Shown here piece after piece: positions 8,113 to 20,288 of a DNA stretch of 64,000 bases. Every line of letters begins with the position of its first letter. The first letter of the stretch is position 1. The stretch is from Bacillus velezensis. GTDB taxonomy: Bacteria > Bacillota > Bacilli > Bacillales > Bacillaceae. The notes beneath the pieces were generated by a model, which worked only from the letters and a program-made list of their open reading frames with translations, was not told the DNA's origin and did no database searches. The stretch lies in the NCBI RefSeq assembly GCF_001461825.1, contig NZ_LLZC01000007.1, forward strand, positions 1 to 64,000, given 5' to 3'. The position numbers and the translations under genes were made by a program.

Positions 8113-8156
8113 ATAAAAAAAGCCGGATTCCTCCTTTAAGAGGTTCCGGCTTTTCT
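8113..8156 (-). terminator. terminator of the rifamycin phosphotransferase gene
   Basis: Long hairpin: arms AAGCCGGA/TCCGGCTT extended by CCTC/GAGG around a short loop. On the minus strand it is followed by seven T. Confidence 0.85.
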
Positions 8157-8203
8157 TAGTAAAATGCGGGAAATATCTGGTGACGTGCTGCACACCCCCG
8201 CTA

Positions 8204-10873
<2,670 letters not shown>

Positions 10874-10902
10874 CTATGACTTTTCACACAGAAAGCACGC
10901 GT

Positions 10903-10937
10903 GTTCTGATTATATCACCGTGTCTGTTTTTGTGCAA
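10903..10937 (-). promoter_or_regulatory. probable rph promoter
   Basis: On the minus strand, TTGCAC (10937-10932) and TATAAT (10914-10909) are 17 bases apart, giving a start near 10903 and a leader of about 100 nt before rph. It faces the plus-strand promoter at 10826, so the two transcripts would collide. Nine-base inverted repeats containing the two -10 boxes lie at 10847-10855 and 10908-10916. Confidence 0.55.
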
Positions 10938-10942
10938 TATAA

Positions 10943-10973
10943 AAAGAACCTGGCCAATTTGGCGAGGTTCTTT
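10943..10973 (-). terminator. xylB terminator
   Basis: Arms AAAGAACCT and AGGTTCTTT, with an inner GGCCAA/TTGGC stem, lie directly behind the xylB stop codon. A T-run follows on the minus strand. Confidence 0.85.
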
Positions 10974-10975
10974 CT

Positions 10976-12475
10976 TCATTTTTGTCTAAAGCTCTTTAAA
11001 GCTGTATTGAGATCTTTTGTGTGAACGTAAATGTTCTTATACAACTCGAATAGTGTTTTATATTTTTGAACATTTTGTTCTTTTGGATAAAATGCAGCTG
11101 CTTCATGAATGAACTGCTCTGCACATTCTTCAAGAGAGTCAAACCACCCGCTTCCGAAGGCAGCTAACATCGCAGCCCCCATGGCGGGACCTTGTTCATT
11201 CTCTAACTTAACCACCCTCGTATTGAAAATATCAGCTTGCATTTGAAGCCACGTTTCATTTTTAGCTCCCCCGCCAATAGAGACAACCGTATCAACTGAT
11301 TTTCCCGCTTCGCGGAATAGCTCAATTGATTCATATAAAGAGAATGTGATGCCTTCCATTATCGCCCTCAAAAAGTGCTCTCTTTTATGGGCTCCGTCCA
11401 TTCCGATCAAGCTTCCCCGAATAGATGAATCAGCATGCGGCGTTCTTTCACCGACTAAGTAAGGAGTGTACAGCAGTCCATTTGCTCCTATCGGAACAGA
11501 TTCCACTCCCCGCAATAATTGTTCAAACGATTCGTTTGGCGCAAACGTTTTTTTAAACCAGTCCAAGCTGTACCCTGCAGCGAGCGTGACCCCCATCGTA
11601 TAAAATGAATCCTTTTTTCCATGATTAAAAAAGTGCACTTTCCCTTTAAAATCTCTTTCTTTGTCTTCTTCACAGGAAAGTATGACTCCTGACGTCCCAA
11701 TGCTGCATAACGTTTTTCCGGAAGAAAGAATACCGGCTCCGACAGCACCGCAAGCATTATCTGCTCCCCCAGCGTACACTTTTGTTTTTTCCAACAGCCC
11801 AGTCTCCGCCGCAACGCTCGGAAGCAGCGATCCTACACAGTCATGGGATTCAACAAGCGGAGGACAAATTTCCGCTGAAATACCAAATTGATTGCAAATC
11901 TCATCGCTCCACTCTTTGCGGGTCATATGTAAAAGTAACGTTCCCGCCGCATCGGAGTATTCGGTGTGAATGGCGCCAGTCATGCGGAATCTCACATAGT
12001 CTTTCGGAAGCAAAAAAACAGCGGTTTTGTGAAAAAGTTCAGGCTCATGTTCCTTCACCCATAACATTTTAGGTAATGTAAACCCTTCAAGTACACGGTT
12101 TTTTGTGATATCAAGCAGATGATCGCCAAATGTCTCGGTAATCCTGTTACATTGAGGCGTCGTTCTGGTATCATTCCAAAGAATCGCATGACGCAGCACC
12201 CGCCGATCTTGGTCAAGCAGTACTAACCCATGCATTTGTCCTGAATAGCTAATCCCGTCAATATCCCCGGCTTGAACGTTGGATATCGAAATCAATTCAG
12301 CCAATGCTTCAATTGTTTGCTGCACCCAGTCTTCAGGATTTTGCTCACTATATCCCGCCTTCTCTTGGATGAGCGGGTAACTTTTGGACGTTTCTGCACA
12401 AACCATGCCGTTTTGATTGACTAAAATGGTTTTAACGGCACTCGTTCCAAGGTCTATTCCAATGACATATTTCAT
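10976..12475 (-). CDS. xylB: xylulokinase
   Basis: A 499-residue FGGY-family kinase that phosphorylates D-xylulose with ATP to give xylulose 5-phosphate for the pentose phosphate pathway. It opens with the ATPase motif GIDLGTSAVKTILV, has SYSGQMHGLV and WNDTRT for sugar binding (residues about 75-110), GADNACGAVGAG around residue 235 and the FGGY signature region VVSIGGGAKNETWLQMQAD near residue 400. The start at 12475 follows GGAAGGAGTG. It is the second gene of the xylAB operon, 135 bases after xylA, with an RNA hairpin in between. Length is normal. Confidence 0.95.
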   Translation of the reverse strand: MKYVIGIDLGTSAVKTILVNQNGMVCAETSKSYPLIQEKAGYSEQNPEDWVQQTIEALAELISISNVQAGDIDGISYSGQMHGLVLLDQDRRVLRHAILWNDTRTTPQCNRITETFGDHLLDITKNRVLEGFTLPKMLWVKEHEPELFHKTAVFLLPKDYVRFRMTGAIHTEYSDAAGTLLLHMTRKEWSDEICNQFGISAEICPPLVESHDCVGSLLPSVAAETGLLEKTKVYAGGADNACGAVGAGILSSGKTLCSIGTSGVILSCEEDKERDFKGKVHFFNHGKKDSFYTMGVTLAAGYSLDWFKKTFAPNESFEQLLRGVESVPIGANGLLYTPYLVGERTPHADSSIRGSLIGMDGAHKREHFLRAIMEGITFSLYESIELFREAGKSVDTVVSIGGGAKNETWLQMQADIFNTRVVKLENEQGPAMGAAMLAAFGSGWFDSLEECAEQFIHEAAAFYPKEQNVQKYKTLFELYKNIYVHTKDLNTALKSFRQK

Positions 12476-12510
12476 TTTTTCACTCCTTCCTCTCTAAATA
12501 GATCCCCATT

Positions 12511-12552
12511 GGAATGGCCCGCCATAACAGTAACTTCATGACGGGCAATTCC
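12511..12552 (-). other. intercistronic stem-loop between xylA and xylB
   Basis: A 15-base stem with two mismatches: GGAATGGCCCGCCAT (12511-12525) pairs with ATGACGGGCAATTCC (12538-12552). No T-run follows on the minus strand, so it may protect or process the xylA mRNA 3' end rather than stop transcription. Confidence 0.55.
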
Positions 12553-12610
12553 GGGAACTTGGCTGCCTGCATCTTTTTACAGCGGGATCTGGAGCTTCTT
12601 TTTTCATTTG

Positions 12611-13948
12611 TTATACCTGTAAAATGTATTGGTTTAATATCGCTTTTAACCGCTCCTGTCTCCCTGATTCGTTTTTAATTGACTGATTGTTTAGCGCATA
12701 TTGCTCAAGTGTCTTAAAATCAGCTCTTCCTTCTGCAATTTCAAGACCAACCCCTTCAGTAAAGCTGCGGTAACGGTGTTGAATCACATCTTCAAACACA
12801 CGATCTTCGATTAATTTGTGGGCGGCTTTCAACCCTCTTGCAAATGTATCCATCCCTGCAACATGGGCATATAGTAAATCATCAGGCTCAAAAGAAGATC
12901 TCCTGACCTTTGCGTCAAAGTTTAATCCTCCGCTTCCAAGACCGCCATTTTGCAGAATTTCGTACATTGCTAATGTCGCAGAATATAAATCTGTCGGAAA
13001 TTCATCTGTGTCCCAGCCTAAAAGCGGATCACCCTGATTCGCGTCAACAGAGCCAAGCAGACCATGCACTCTCGCCATGCGTAATTCATGTTCGAATGTA
13101 TGCCCGGCTAATGTGGCATGATTGGCTTCGAGATTTAATTTAAAATGATTGTCTAAGCCATATTGCTTTAAAAAGGCAATGGTTGTTGCTGCGTCCGTAT
13201 CATATTGATGGGTGGTCGGCTCTTTTGGTTTTGGTTCAATCAAAAACTGCCCTGTATACCCGATTTCCTTCGCATAATCCACTGCCATATGCATAAATCT
13301 GGCCATATTATCAAGCTCAAATTTTAAATCGGTATTTAACAAAGTTTCGTACCCTTCACGTCCGCCCCAAAATACATAGTTCTCGGCGCCAAGCTCTTTT
13401 GCGGTTTCTAATCCTTTTTTTACTTGGGCTGCGGCATACGCAAATACATCTGCATTACAAGAAGTCGCCGCACCATGGACGAAACGGGGATTCGTAAACA
13501 TGTTTGCAGTATTCCATAATAGCTTAACGCCGCTGGTTCTCATGTAGTCTTTTATCATGTCCACGATTATATCCAGATTTTGATTTGTCTCTTTTAACGT
13601 ACTTCCTTCCGGTGCGATATCCCGGTCATGAAAAGCAAAAAATGGCGCATCCAGTTTTTCAAACAGCTCAAACGCTGCATCTACCCTCGCTCTCGCCAGA
13701 TCCATGCCTTTATAGTGATCCCACGGTCTCTGCATCGTAGCTGCGCCAAAAATGTCTGTGCCGTCAGCGGTAAATGTATGCCAATAGGCAATAGAAAATC
13801 GCAAATGCTCTTTCATCGTTTTTCCGCCAATTACTTCTTGAGAATTATAGTATTTAAATGCTAAAGGATTCGTGGATTCTTTCCCTTCGTAAATCACTTT
13901 GTTTACGCTTTCAAAATAGTTGACTGAACCGGAATGAGAGTGAGCCAT
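12611..13948 (-). CDS. xylA: xylose isomerase
   Basis: A 445-residue class II xylose isomerase converting D-xylose to D-xylulose with two divalent metals. Visible signatures include [12 protein letters not shown] (catalytic His and Asp, residues about 99-110), [12 protein letters not shown] (about 192-203), [15 protein letters not shown] with the metal-binding Glu (about 236-250) and [13 protein letters not shown] (about 273-285). It starts at 13948 behind AAGGGGGAA and is the first gene of xylAB. It is controlled by an XylR operator at the transcription start and a cre site inside its first 20 codons. Confidence 0.97.
   Translation of the reverse strand: MAHSHSGSVNYFESVNKVIYEGKESTNPLAFKYYNSQEVIGGKTMKEHLRFSIAYWHTFTADGTDIFGAATMQRPWDHYKGMDLARARVDAAFELFEKLDAPFFAFHDRDIAPEGSTLKETNQNLDIIVDMIKDYMRTSGVKLLWNTANMFTNPRFVHGAATSCNADVFAYAAAQVKKGLETAKELGAENYVFWGGREGYETLLNTDLKFELDNMARFMHMAVDYAKEIGYTGQFLIEPKPKEPTTHQYDTDAATTIAFLKQYGLDNHFKLNLEANHATLAGHTFEHELRMARVHGLLGSVDANQGDPLLGWDTDEFPTDLYSATLAMYEILQNGGLGSGGLNFDAKVRRSSFEPDDLLYAHVAGMDTFARGLKAAHKLIEDRVFEDVIQHRYRSFTEGVGLEIAEGRADFKTLEQYALNNQSIKNESGRQERLKAILNQYILQV
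13900..13914 (-). promoter_or_regulatory. cre site inside xylA
   Basis: The minus strand reads TTGAAAGCGTAAACA, a full match to the catabolite-responsive element WTGNAANCGNWNNCW. It lies within codons about 12-16 of xylA, as is known for CcpA repression of xylA in Bacillus. Confidence 0.85.
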
Positions 13949-14022
13949 GTGTGATTTCCCCCTTAAAAATAAATTCTAAACATGATCATTCAAATACAGA
14001 TGCTTTTATGTCATGTTGCACA

Positions 14023-14047
14023 TTAGTTTGTTGCCCAAACAAACTAA
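14023..14047. promoter_or_regulatory. XylR operator of xylAB
   Basis: Perfect palindrome: TTAGTTTGTT, spacer GCCCA, AACAAACTAA. It lies at and just after the predicted xylA transcription start. The half-sites are identical to those of the operator at 18803-18827. Confidence 0.93.
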
Positions 14048-14056
14048 CTTATTTTC

Positions 14057-14085
14057 ATCTTATATAACCTCATCAGTATTTTCAA
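14057..14085 (-). promoter_or_regulatory. xylAB promoter
   Basis: On the minus strand TTGAAA (14085-14080) and TAAGAT (14062-14057) are 17 bases apart. The start would fall near 14050, at the edge of the XylR operator. A divergent -10 (TATAAT, 14118-14123) probably serves xylR. Confidence 0.75.
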
Positions 14086-14211
14086 TATTTTTTTTAGTTT
14101 TTTACGAACACATTAGATATAATAAAGGTTGGATTCGCTATGTACTGCGTTTCGCACGATAACACAGAACGTTCAACTTAATTTAAAGATTATACAAATG
14201 GAGTGGATGAA

Positions 14212-15366
14212 GTGGATATCGCTGATCAAGCCTTTGTCAAAAAAGTTAACCAAAAGTTATTACTAAACGAAATACTTAAGAATTCTCCTATTTCAAGAGC
14301 AAAATTATCTGAAATGACCGGATTAAATAAATCAACTGTTTCGTCACAGGTAAACACATTAATGAAAGAAAACCTCGTATTTGAAATAGGTCAGGGACAA
14401 TCCAGCGGCGGCAGAAGACCTGTCATGCTTGTTTTTAATAAAAAAGCAGGATACTCCGTAGGAATAGATGTTGGCGTGGATTATGTTAATGGCATTTTAA
14501 CAGATCTTGAAGGGACGATCGTCCTTGATCAACACCATCGTTTGGAATGCAATTCTCCAGAAATCACTAAAGATATTTTAATTGAGATGATTCATCACTT
14601 TATTACGCATATGCCCCAATCTCCGTACGGGCTTATTGGTATAGGTATTTGCGTGCCCGGGCTGATTGACAAAAATCAAAAAATTGTTTTCACTCCGAAC
14701 TCCAACTGGAGAGATATTGACTTAAAATCTTTCATCCGAGAGAAGTTCAATGTGCCCGTTTTTATTGAAAATGAGGCAAATGCCGGCGCATATGGAGAGA
14801 AAGTATTTGGAGCTGCAAAAAATCACGATAACATGATTTATGCAAGTATCGGTACAGGAATAGGGATCGGCGTTATAATCAACAATCATTTATATAGAGG
14901 GGTTGGCGGATTCTCTGGAGAAATGGGACATATGACAATAGACTTTAAGGGTCCTAAATGCAGCTGCGGAAACCGAGGCTGCTGGGAATTGTATGCTTCA
15001 GAGAAGGCTTTATTAACATCTCTTCAGACGAAAGAGAAAAAAGTGTCCAGCCAAGATATCATAGACCTCGCCCATCTGAATGATGTTGGAACTTTACAGG
15101 CATTACAAAATTTTGGTTTCTATTTAGGAATAGGCCTGACCAATATTCTAAATACATTTAATCCGCAAGCCATCATTTTAAGAAACAGCATCATTGAATC
15201 GCATCCTATGGTTTTACATTCAATTAAAAGTGAAGTGTCATCCAGGGTTTATTCCCATTTAGACAATAGCTATGAATTATTACCATCTATCTTAGGAAAA
15301 AATGCACCCGCTTTAGGAATGTCCTCTATTGTGATTGATCATTTTCTCGACATGGTTCATAACTGA
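14212..15366 (+). CDS. xylR: xylose operon repressor (ROK family)
   Basis: A 384-residue ROK-family repressor. Residues about 1-70 are a winged helix (ILKNSPISRAKLSEMTGLNKSTVSSQ is the helix-turn-helix region), and the rest is the ROK sugar-kinase-like fold with the zinc motif CSCGNRGCWELYA. Known role: binds the xyl operators without xylose and releases them when xylose is present. Two in-frame GTG codons are possible; the one at 14212 is placed eight bases after GGAG and gives the known start VDIADQ, so it is preferred over 14203. It is divergent from xylAB. Confidence 0.93.
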   Translation: MDIADQAFVKKVNQKLLLNEILKNSPISRAKLSEMTGLNKSTVSSQVNTLMKENLVFEIGQGQSSGGRRPVMLVFNKKAGYSVGIDVGVDYVNGILTDLEGTIVLDQHHRLECNSPEITKDILIEMIHHFITHMPQSPYGLIGIGICVPGLIDKNQKIVFTPNSNWRDIDLKSFIREKFNVPVFIENEANAGAYGEKVFGAAKNHDNMIYASIGTGIGIGVIINNHLYRGVGGFSGEMGHMTIDFKGPKCSCGNRGCWELYASEKALLTSLQTKEKKVSSQDIIDLAHLNDVGTLQALQNFGFYLGIGLTNILNTFNPQAIILRNSIIESHPMVLHSIKSEVSSRVYSHLDNSYELLPSILGKNAPALGMSSIVIDHFLDMVHN

Positions 15367-15462
15367 AATGTACATACTTCTATGTTTACGCTCATCTTTA
15401 AAGATGGGTTTTTTTATTCTATGAGTATTTCTGAATCAATACTGACATAGGCACCTTCTAAT

Positions 15463-15501
15463 ATGAAAAAGGAGTTCTAAAATAGAAATCTCCTTTTTCA
15501 T
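15463..15501. terminator. convergent terminator between xylR and xynB
   Basis: Twelve-base perfect arms ATGAAAAAGGAG and CTCCTTTTTCAT with a 15-base loop, working for xynB on the minus strand. A smaller hairpin with a seven-T run (about 15393-15416) probably ends xylR. Confidence 0.75.
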
Positions 15502-15508
15502 GTGCTAA

Positions 15509-17110
15509 TTATTTTTCTTTATAACGGAAATATCTGAAGTCGGCCGGAATATGATTACCGCTCGTATCTTGGCATTGCATCCCTACAAAAGCTCCTGTAA
15601 AGAATCCCCCGCCGCGGATGTAATCATCTGATAATTTTTTCGATTCCAATGCAATGTCAATTTTGTGCCAATCTTCGTTGTTAAATGAATAGAAATAATA
15701 ATATTTTTCGTTTTCAATATTCACTTTTAAATAGACATACTTGACTTCACGAGGAATCACAATTTTATTTTTTAACGGTTGTGAAAAAGAGAAGTTATCA
15801 CATATCGTTAATTCAAGAATACGGCCAAGTTCTTCATCATACGTGACTTGAAGAGCCGTCCAGTTCTCTGTATTGTAATAGTTCACCAATCCAGCGGCTT
15901 GCTGAAAATTTTCCGGATAAAACGCAACAGCCGTTTCCGCTTCAAAATGGAGACTTTGCCAGCGTCTGGCTACAAATGCCTGAGTAAATGTCGAAGTTAA
16001 GGATTCATGACCGTATAATCGTAAATGATTTGGCACTTGAGTTAATGATCCTAATTTCTCCGTAAACGGAATTCTTAACGTTTGAAAATTAATATTTAAT
16101 GTTGCATCCTCAAATTCATCAACTTCCGGATACGTGTCTTCAAACATTGTTTCTGGTATAGAAGGCGCATCCACTTCCAAGCTCCCTTCTTTTCCGCCTT
16201 CTACATAAGGCCAGCCATCTTTCCAATAGAGCTTTTGAATAGCTGTTTCTCTGCCCAGAGGACAATATCCCCTCTGCTGAAAAATTGAATCATCGTCCGG
16301 ATGAATGGGACGTCCCGTTAAATGAGCTAAATACCACTCACCTGTATGTGTTTGTACAATGGATGCATGTCCGCATTTTTGCAGCGGATTTTCCGGCGCA
16401 TGCCATGACGTTAAGATTGGATTATCAGGATGAACTTCATATGGGCCTTCAATATTTGCAGAACGGGCAATTGTAGCAGCATGTTCGAACCGCGTTCCTC
16501 CTTCTGCGGTTAATAAATAATAATAGTTCCCGATACGGTAAAGGTGCGGCGCTTCTGTCAGCTTTCTTTCGGTTCCTTTAAATATCACTTTCGGTTTACC
16601 GATTAGTTTTTGCTCCTTATCAGAATATTCCTGCATGACAATGCCTCCAAAGGAGTGCCGATCAATACGCTGATCCCATAACATATTTAATAAATATTTT
16701 TTTCCATCCGTATCATGGAACAAAGAAGCATCAAAACCCGAGCTGTTTAATGTGATCGGCTCCCCCCACTCACCTGTAATCGTGTCACAAGTCACTAAAT
16801 AATTGTGACAATCTTTCCAGGCGCCATCTACGACCTTAACATCCGTATAGATCAGCCAAAACTTTCCGTCACTGTAACTTAAACATGGCGCCCAGACCCC
16901 GCCTGAATTAGGGTTTCCTTTCATGTCTAATTGCGAAATTCTCTGTAATGGATGTGCAACTAAGTGCCAATTGACTAAATCTTTTGAGTGGTGTATCTGG
17001 ACTCCCGGAAACCACTCAAATGTAGATACAGCGATATAATAATCCTCTCCAACCCTGCAAATACTCGGATCGGGGTTGAATCCTTTAAGTACTGGATTGA
17101 TAATCTTCAT
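15509..17110 (-). CDS. xynB: beta-xylosidase (GH43)
   Basis: A 533-residue intracellular glycoside hydrolase family 43 enzyme that releases xylose from xylo-oligosaccharides. The N-terminal five-bladed propeller (about 1-320) shows the catalytic base in [10 protein letters not shown] (Asp near residue 14), WAPCLSY and the general acid region KLTEAPHLY (Glu near 187). The C-terminal beta-sandwich (about 330-533) contributes to the active site. No signal peptide. The frame is open to 17149, but the ATG at 17110 sits directly behind GAGGAGGAG and matches the family length. It follows xynP in the same operon. Confidence 0.95.
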   Translation of the reverse strand: MKIINPVLKGFNPDPSICRVGEDYYIAVSTFEWFPGVQIHHSKDLVNWHLVAHPLQRISQLDMKGNPNSGGVWAPCLSYSDGKFWLIYTDVKVVDGAWKDCHNYLVTCDTITGEWGEPITLNSSGFDASLFHDTDGKKYLLNMLWDQRIDRHSFGGIVMQEYSDKEQKLIGKPKVIFKGTERKLTEAPHLYRIGNYYYLLTAEGGTRFEHAATIARSANIEGPYEVHPDNPILTSWHAPENPLQKCGHASIVQTHTGEWYLAHLTGRPIHPDDDSIFQQRGYCPLGRETAIQKLYWKDGWPYVEGGKEGSLEVDAPSIPETMFEDTYPEVDEFEDATLNINFQTLRIPFTEKLGSLTQVPNHLRLYGHESLTSTFTQAFVARRWQSLHFEAETAVAFYPENFQQAAGLVNYYNTENWTALQVTYDEELGRILELTICDNFSFSQPLKNKIVIPREVKYVYLKVNIENEKYYYFYSFNNEDWHKIDIALESKKLSDDYIRGGGFFTGAFVGMQCQDTSGNHIPADFRYFRYKEK

Positions 17111-17152
17111 TTTGAACTCCTCCTCAGCTATTTTCTGTTGACTCATCATGTT

Positions 17153-18544
17153 TTAAGCTTTGAAATCGTCAATATGATCCAAATAAACTTTGTCTCTATT
17201 CTCTAATTCTCGAACCATGCTTTTATATTTTTTCTCATCTAAGTTATAGAAATTAATATCAATCATGGCCAGAACCAGTAAGAACACGGGAATAATGGTT
17301 GTTGTAATTAAAATTCCCGTCAATGCCTCCGGCGTTTGCACCTGATTTGCCACATATCCAAACTGATCTAGAACCAAACCCGGTACAACCCCTCCCAAGG
17401 CCATGCCGAATTTAAAGAAAAATCCGATAATAGCGTATATGAGACCGCCCATTCTTTTCCCGGTCTTATACTCTCCATATTCTATTGTTTCAGGAATAAG
17501 CGCCCACATATATCCCCCGGCAGTGAGACTTCCGGCAGCGGCCAGTAATCGAAAGGAAAGTATGAGGAATACATTACTTGACGGAACGAAAAGTAAAGCT
17601 AAGAGGCCGATCATATTCAGTAATAATGCATAGTTTAGTAATTTCTTCTTCCCTAATAATTGATGAAGCTTTGGAATAAACGGTAAAATGACCAAAGCAG
17701 GCAAACTTCCCAACAAACCGTACCACTTCACCAAATCCGCTCTTTCTAAATTATACGTTACGTAATAGATGCCAACCGAATTACTGATTGAATTCACTCC
17801 AAAAATAATAATAAAGAAAATACTTAATACAACTAGAGGCCGATTCACACGAAATTGCTCAAATATATCCGAAAATTTAATTTTTTCTTCGGATTTTTGA
17901 AGCGTGACACGCTCTTTTGTGCTTTTAAAACAAAAGATTAAAAGGCACCCGCCTATAACTCCCATAATACCCATGGTTAGCTGCCAGCCAAGAGATTCGC
18001 TGCCGGAAGTATCGCTTAAATAAGCAGCCAGTAAGGGAACAAAAAATGCAACGACAAGTCCCCCAAGATTCGCAAATAACATACGGACAGACGTTATACT
18101 AACAACTTCTTGATTATTTCTGGTCATTGCAGATGTTAACGCGCCATATGGCACGTTTATCATTGTGTATGTAAGCGATAAGCCGACATAGGTGATATAG
18201 GCATATATTAATTTCCCCATATCCGAAAAATCCGGGGTTGTAAAACAGAGTATTGCCAATATGACAAAGGGAAAAGCTCCGAATAAAAGATACGGTCTAA
18301 AGCGGCCAAACCTGCTATTTGTTCTGTCAACTATTGTTCCGATAAAAGGATCAGCGAGAGCGTCGATGATTCTAACCACTAAAAACATCGTACCGGCTGC
18401 TGCTGCCGATAAACCAAAAACATCTGTATAGAAGAACAAAAGATACGTAGACACTGTTGCATAAATTAAATTACATGCAAAATCTCCAGACGCATATCCA
18501 ACTTTTTCAACCATGCTGATCTTCTTTACATTTTCACTGAGCAT
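17153..18544 (-). CDS. xynP: xyloside/xylo-oligosaccharide transporter (GPH family)
   Basis: A 463-residue, 12-helix symporter of the glycoside-pentoside-hexuronide family. The N-terminal signature DALADPFIGTIVDRTNSRFGRFRPYL (loop between helices 2 and 3) is clear, and GFFFKFGMALGGVVPG lies in the C half. It imports xylosides that XynB then splits in the cytoplasm. It is the first gene of xynPB, with a promoter, XylR operator and cre-like site in a leader of roughly 285 nt. Confidence 0.95.
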   Translation of the reverse strand: MLSENVKKISMVEKVGYASGDFACNLIYATVSTYLLFFYTDVFGLSAAAAGTMFLVVRIIDALADPFIGTIVDRTNSRFGRFRPYLLFGAFPFVILAILCFTTPDFSDMGKLIYAYITYVGLSLTYTMINVPYGALTSAMTRNNQEVVSITSVRMLFANLGGLVVAFFVPLLAAYLSDTSGSESLGWQLTMGIMGVIGGCLLIFCFKSTKERVTLQKSEEKIKFSDIFEQFRVNRPLVVLSIFFIIIFGVNSISNSVGIYYVTYNLERADLVKWYGLLGSLPALVILPFIPKLHQLLGKKKLLNYALLLNMIGLLALLFVPSSNVFLILSFRLLAAAGSLTAGGYMWALIPETIEYGEYKTGKRMGGLIYAIIGFFFKFGMALGGVVPGLVLDQFGYVANQVQTPEALTGILITTTIIPVFLLVLAMIDINFYNLDEKKYKSMVRELENRDKVYLDHIDDFKA

Positions 18545-18632
18545 GATTTCCTCCCCTTTTCGATCCTTTACATAAGGAACATGATGAAATGGTATAACAT
18601 TTCTTCAATTTTATCGGCCAGTGAGCGGCATA

Positions 18633-18647
18633 TAAAAGCGCTTTCAA
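18633..18647 (-). promoter_or_regulatory. cre-like site in the xynP leader
   Basis: The minus strand reads TTGAAAGCGCTTTTA, one mismatch from the CcpA consensus. It lies about 90 bases upstream of the xynP start codon, inside the transcribed leader, where it could act as a roadblock. Confidence 0.5.
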
Positions 18648-18802
18648 AAAAATGATAGCAGTTTACTTTCACAGAGCATTTTCATCATAGTGAACAGGAT
18701 AAAAGCTTGGCTTTCGCTTTCTATACACCCTCCAATTAAATCGAGCCTCTTATCCCCTCCCATTTAAGACCTTTACATGATGGATAATTAAAGCGGGTTT
18801 CA

Positions 18803-18827
18803 TTAGTTTGTTGACCGAACAAACTAA
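18803..18827. promoter_or_regulatory. XylR operator of xynPB
   Basis: Palindrome TTAGTTTGTT, spacer GACCG, AACAAACTAA. The half-sites equal those of the xylAB operator and only the five-base spacer differs. It lies just downstream of the xynP -10 box. Confidence 0.93.
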
Positions 18828-18836
18828 CTTGATTTC

Positions 18837-18865
18837 ATATTATAAAATCTTTTCTGCTTTTTCAA
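18837..18865 (-). promoter_or_regulatory. xynPB promoter
   Basis: On the minus strand TTGAAA (18865-18860) and TAATAT (18842-18837) are 17 bases apart, directly upstream of the XylR operator. A 70-codon frame that overlaps this promoter on the minus strand has no family and is not called. Confidence 0.75.
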
Positions 18866-19029
18866 CTCTTTTTTCAGAGAATTTAAAACCGACCAAAGGA
18901 CATACCATGTTGTAATTGCCGACTGCTTCGACAGACGTTAAGTAAAAACCCCCTGTGTCACCTGACTGACTTATAAAATGATAAGCACTTCCATCATCTT
19001 TTCGTATAGAAAAACGTATTAATAAACAG

Positions 19030-19058
19030 GCACTAGAAAAAATGCGAATCATATATAA
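19030..19058 (+). promoter_or_regulatory. possible sigma-K-type promoter of the royal-jelly-family gene
   Basis: GCAC (19030-19033) and CATATATAA (19050-19058) are 16 bases apart, which fits the mother-cell sigma-K pattern (AC ... CATANNNTA). No sigma-A promoter of similar quality is visible between it and the gene. Confidence 0.35.
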
Positions 19059-19092
19059 GTGTTATCCCGTTTAATTGGTTGAGGAGGATATT

Positions 19093-20181
19093 ATGAAACC
19101 TATGCTGCCCTTTGAAAAATATTTTGGGGATTTAGAACTGGTTTATGCATTTTATGGAGCTATGCCTACCGGTGTTACTGTTTCAGAAACCGGTCGTATT
19201 TTCATTTGTTTTCCGAAATGGGGAGACGATGTTAAATTTACGGTGGCGGAAATAATTGGGGCTAAATTGCAGCCTTATCCTGATTTACAAACCAATTTGG
19301 TTAACCCTGAGAATATCAAAATGACTTTCATCAGTGTCCAAAGTGTAGTTACTGATGGAAGAGGAACCCTTTGGGTACTAGATACGGCGGCGCCCAATTT
19401 TTCTGAACCAATTAAAGGCGGGGCAAAATTAGTCGCTGTTGATTTAAAAACCAATACAATCAGAAGAGTGTATACCTTTACAGAAGATGTTGTCCTGCCA
19501 ACAACTTACCTGAATGATGTCCGATTTGATTTTCGTGTTGGAACTGCAGGTTATGCCTATATAACGGATTCTTCTTCCAAAGGACCAGGAGCGATTATCG
19601 TCGTTGATTTGGAAACCGGAAATGCATGCAGACGGTTAAATGGAACAAATCCAACTTCACCGGATTCCTATTTTATACCGAAAGTAGAAGGCAAAATTTT
19701 GATGAATCGTAACAGGGATGGTTCAACTTCCCCATTTAGGCTGGCATCCGACGGTATTGCGATTTCTCCTGACGGAAAGGTATTATTTTTTTGTCCACTG
19801 ACCAGCCGCCATTTGTTCTCGATCTCAACAGAAGCCCTGAGAGATAGAAATATACCGGACATGGATTTACTTTATCATGTGGCGTATTGGGGAGAAAAAG
19901 GTGCGTCTGATGGAATGATTACAGATGCAAAAGGAGCCATTTATGCCGGAGATTACGAGAACAATAGTATTCGAAAAATACTGCCGAATGGCACAATGCA
20001 AACCATCGCACATGATCCGAGAATTTTATGGCCGGATACTTTTTCGATTGGTCCGGATGGATACTTATACGTCATCGTGAACCAATTACATCGGCAGGCT
20101 AGATTTCATTATGGAAAAGACTTACGACAGAAACCTTATAGTTTACTTCGTATCAAAATTGATGAAGCTCCTGCTTTTTGA
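19093..20181 (+). CDS. major royal jelly / yellow-family beta-propeller protein
   Basis: A 362-residue protein of the MRJP/yellow family, a six-bladed propeller related to SMP-30/gluconolactonase and L-dopachrome tautomerase-like proteins. Typical stretches are GAMPTGVTVSETGRIFICFPKW (residues about 20-41), LWVLDTAAPNF, LNDVRFD, AYITDSSSKGPGAIIVVDLETG, SDGIAISPDGKVLFF and SDGMITDAKGAIYAGDYENNSI. No signal peptide, so it is probably cytoplasmic. The frame is open from a TTG at 19075, but the ATG at 19093 sits at correct distance from GAGGAGG. Substrate unknown in bacteria. It is monocistronic. Confidence 0.82.
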   Translation: MKPMLPFEKYFGDLELVYAFYGAMPTGVTVSETGRIFICFPKWGDDVKFTVAEIIGAKLQPYPDLQTNLVNPENIKMTFISVQSVVTDGRGTLWVLDTAAPNFSEPIKGGAKLVAVDLKTNTIRRVYTFTEDVVLPTTYLNDVRFDFRVGTAGYAYITDSSSKGPGAIIVVDLETGNACRRLNGTNPTSPDSYFIPKVEGKILMNRNRDGSTSPFRLASDGIAISPDGKVLFFCPLTSRHLFSISTEALRDRNIPDMDLLYHVAYWGEKGASDGMITDAKGAIYAGDYENNSIRKILPNGTMQTIAHDPRILWPDTFSIGPDGYLYVIVNQLHRQARFHYGKDLRQKPYSLLRIKIDEAPAF

Positions 20182-20253
20182 AAATAAAAATGGCCGGTTC
20201 CATTTTAGAGCATAATTGGCTTCATTTAGCCTTCATCCTAAAAGAAATCAAAT

Positions 20254-20282
20254 TTCAAAAGAAAATGAAGAAATCTTATAAT
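20254..20282 (+). promoter_or_regulatory. sigma-A-like promoter of a candidate small RNA
   Basis: TTCAAA (20254-20259) and a perfect TATAAT (20277-20282) with 17 bases between. The expected start is near 20289. Confidence 0.5.
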
Positions 20283-20288
20283 ATCCTT

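Noticed and set aside
18840..19052. 70-codon minus-strand frame between xynP and the royal-jelly-family gene
   Set aside because: It contains the xynP promoter within its 3' end, lacks a good ribosome site and resembles no family I know. Possibly an old remnant.
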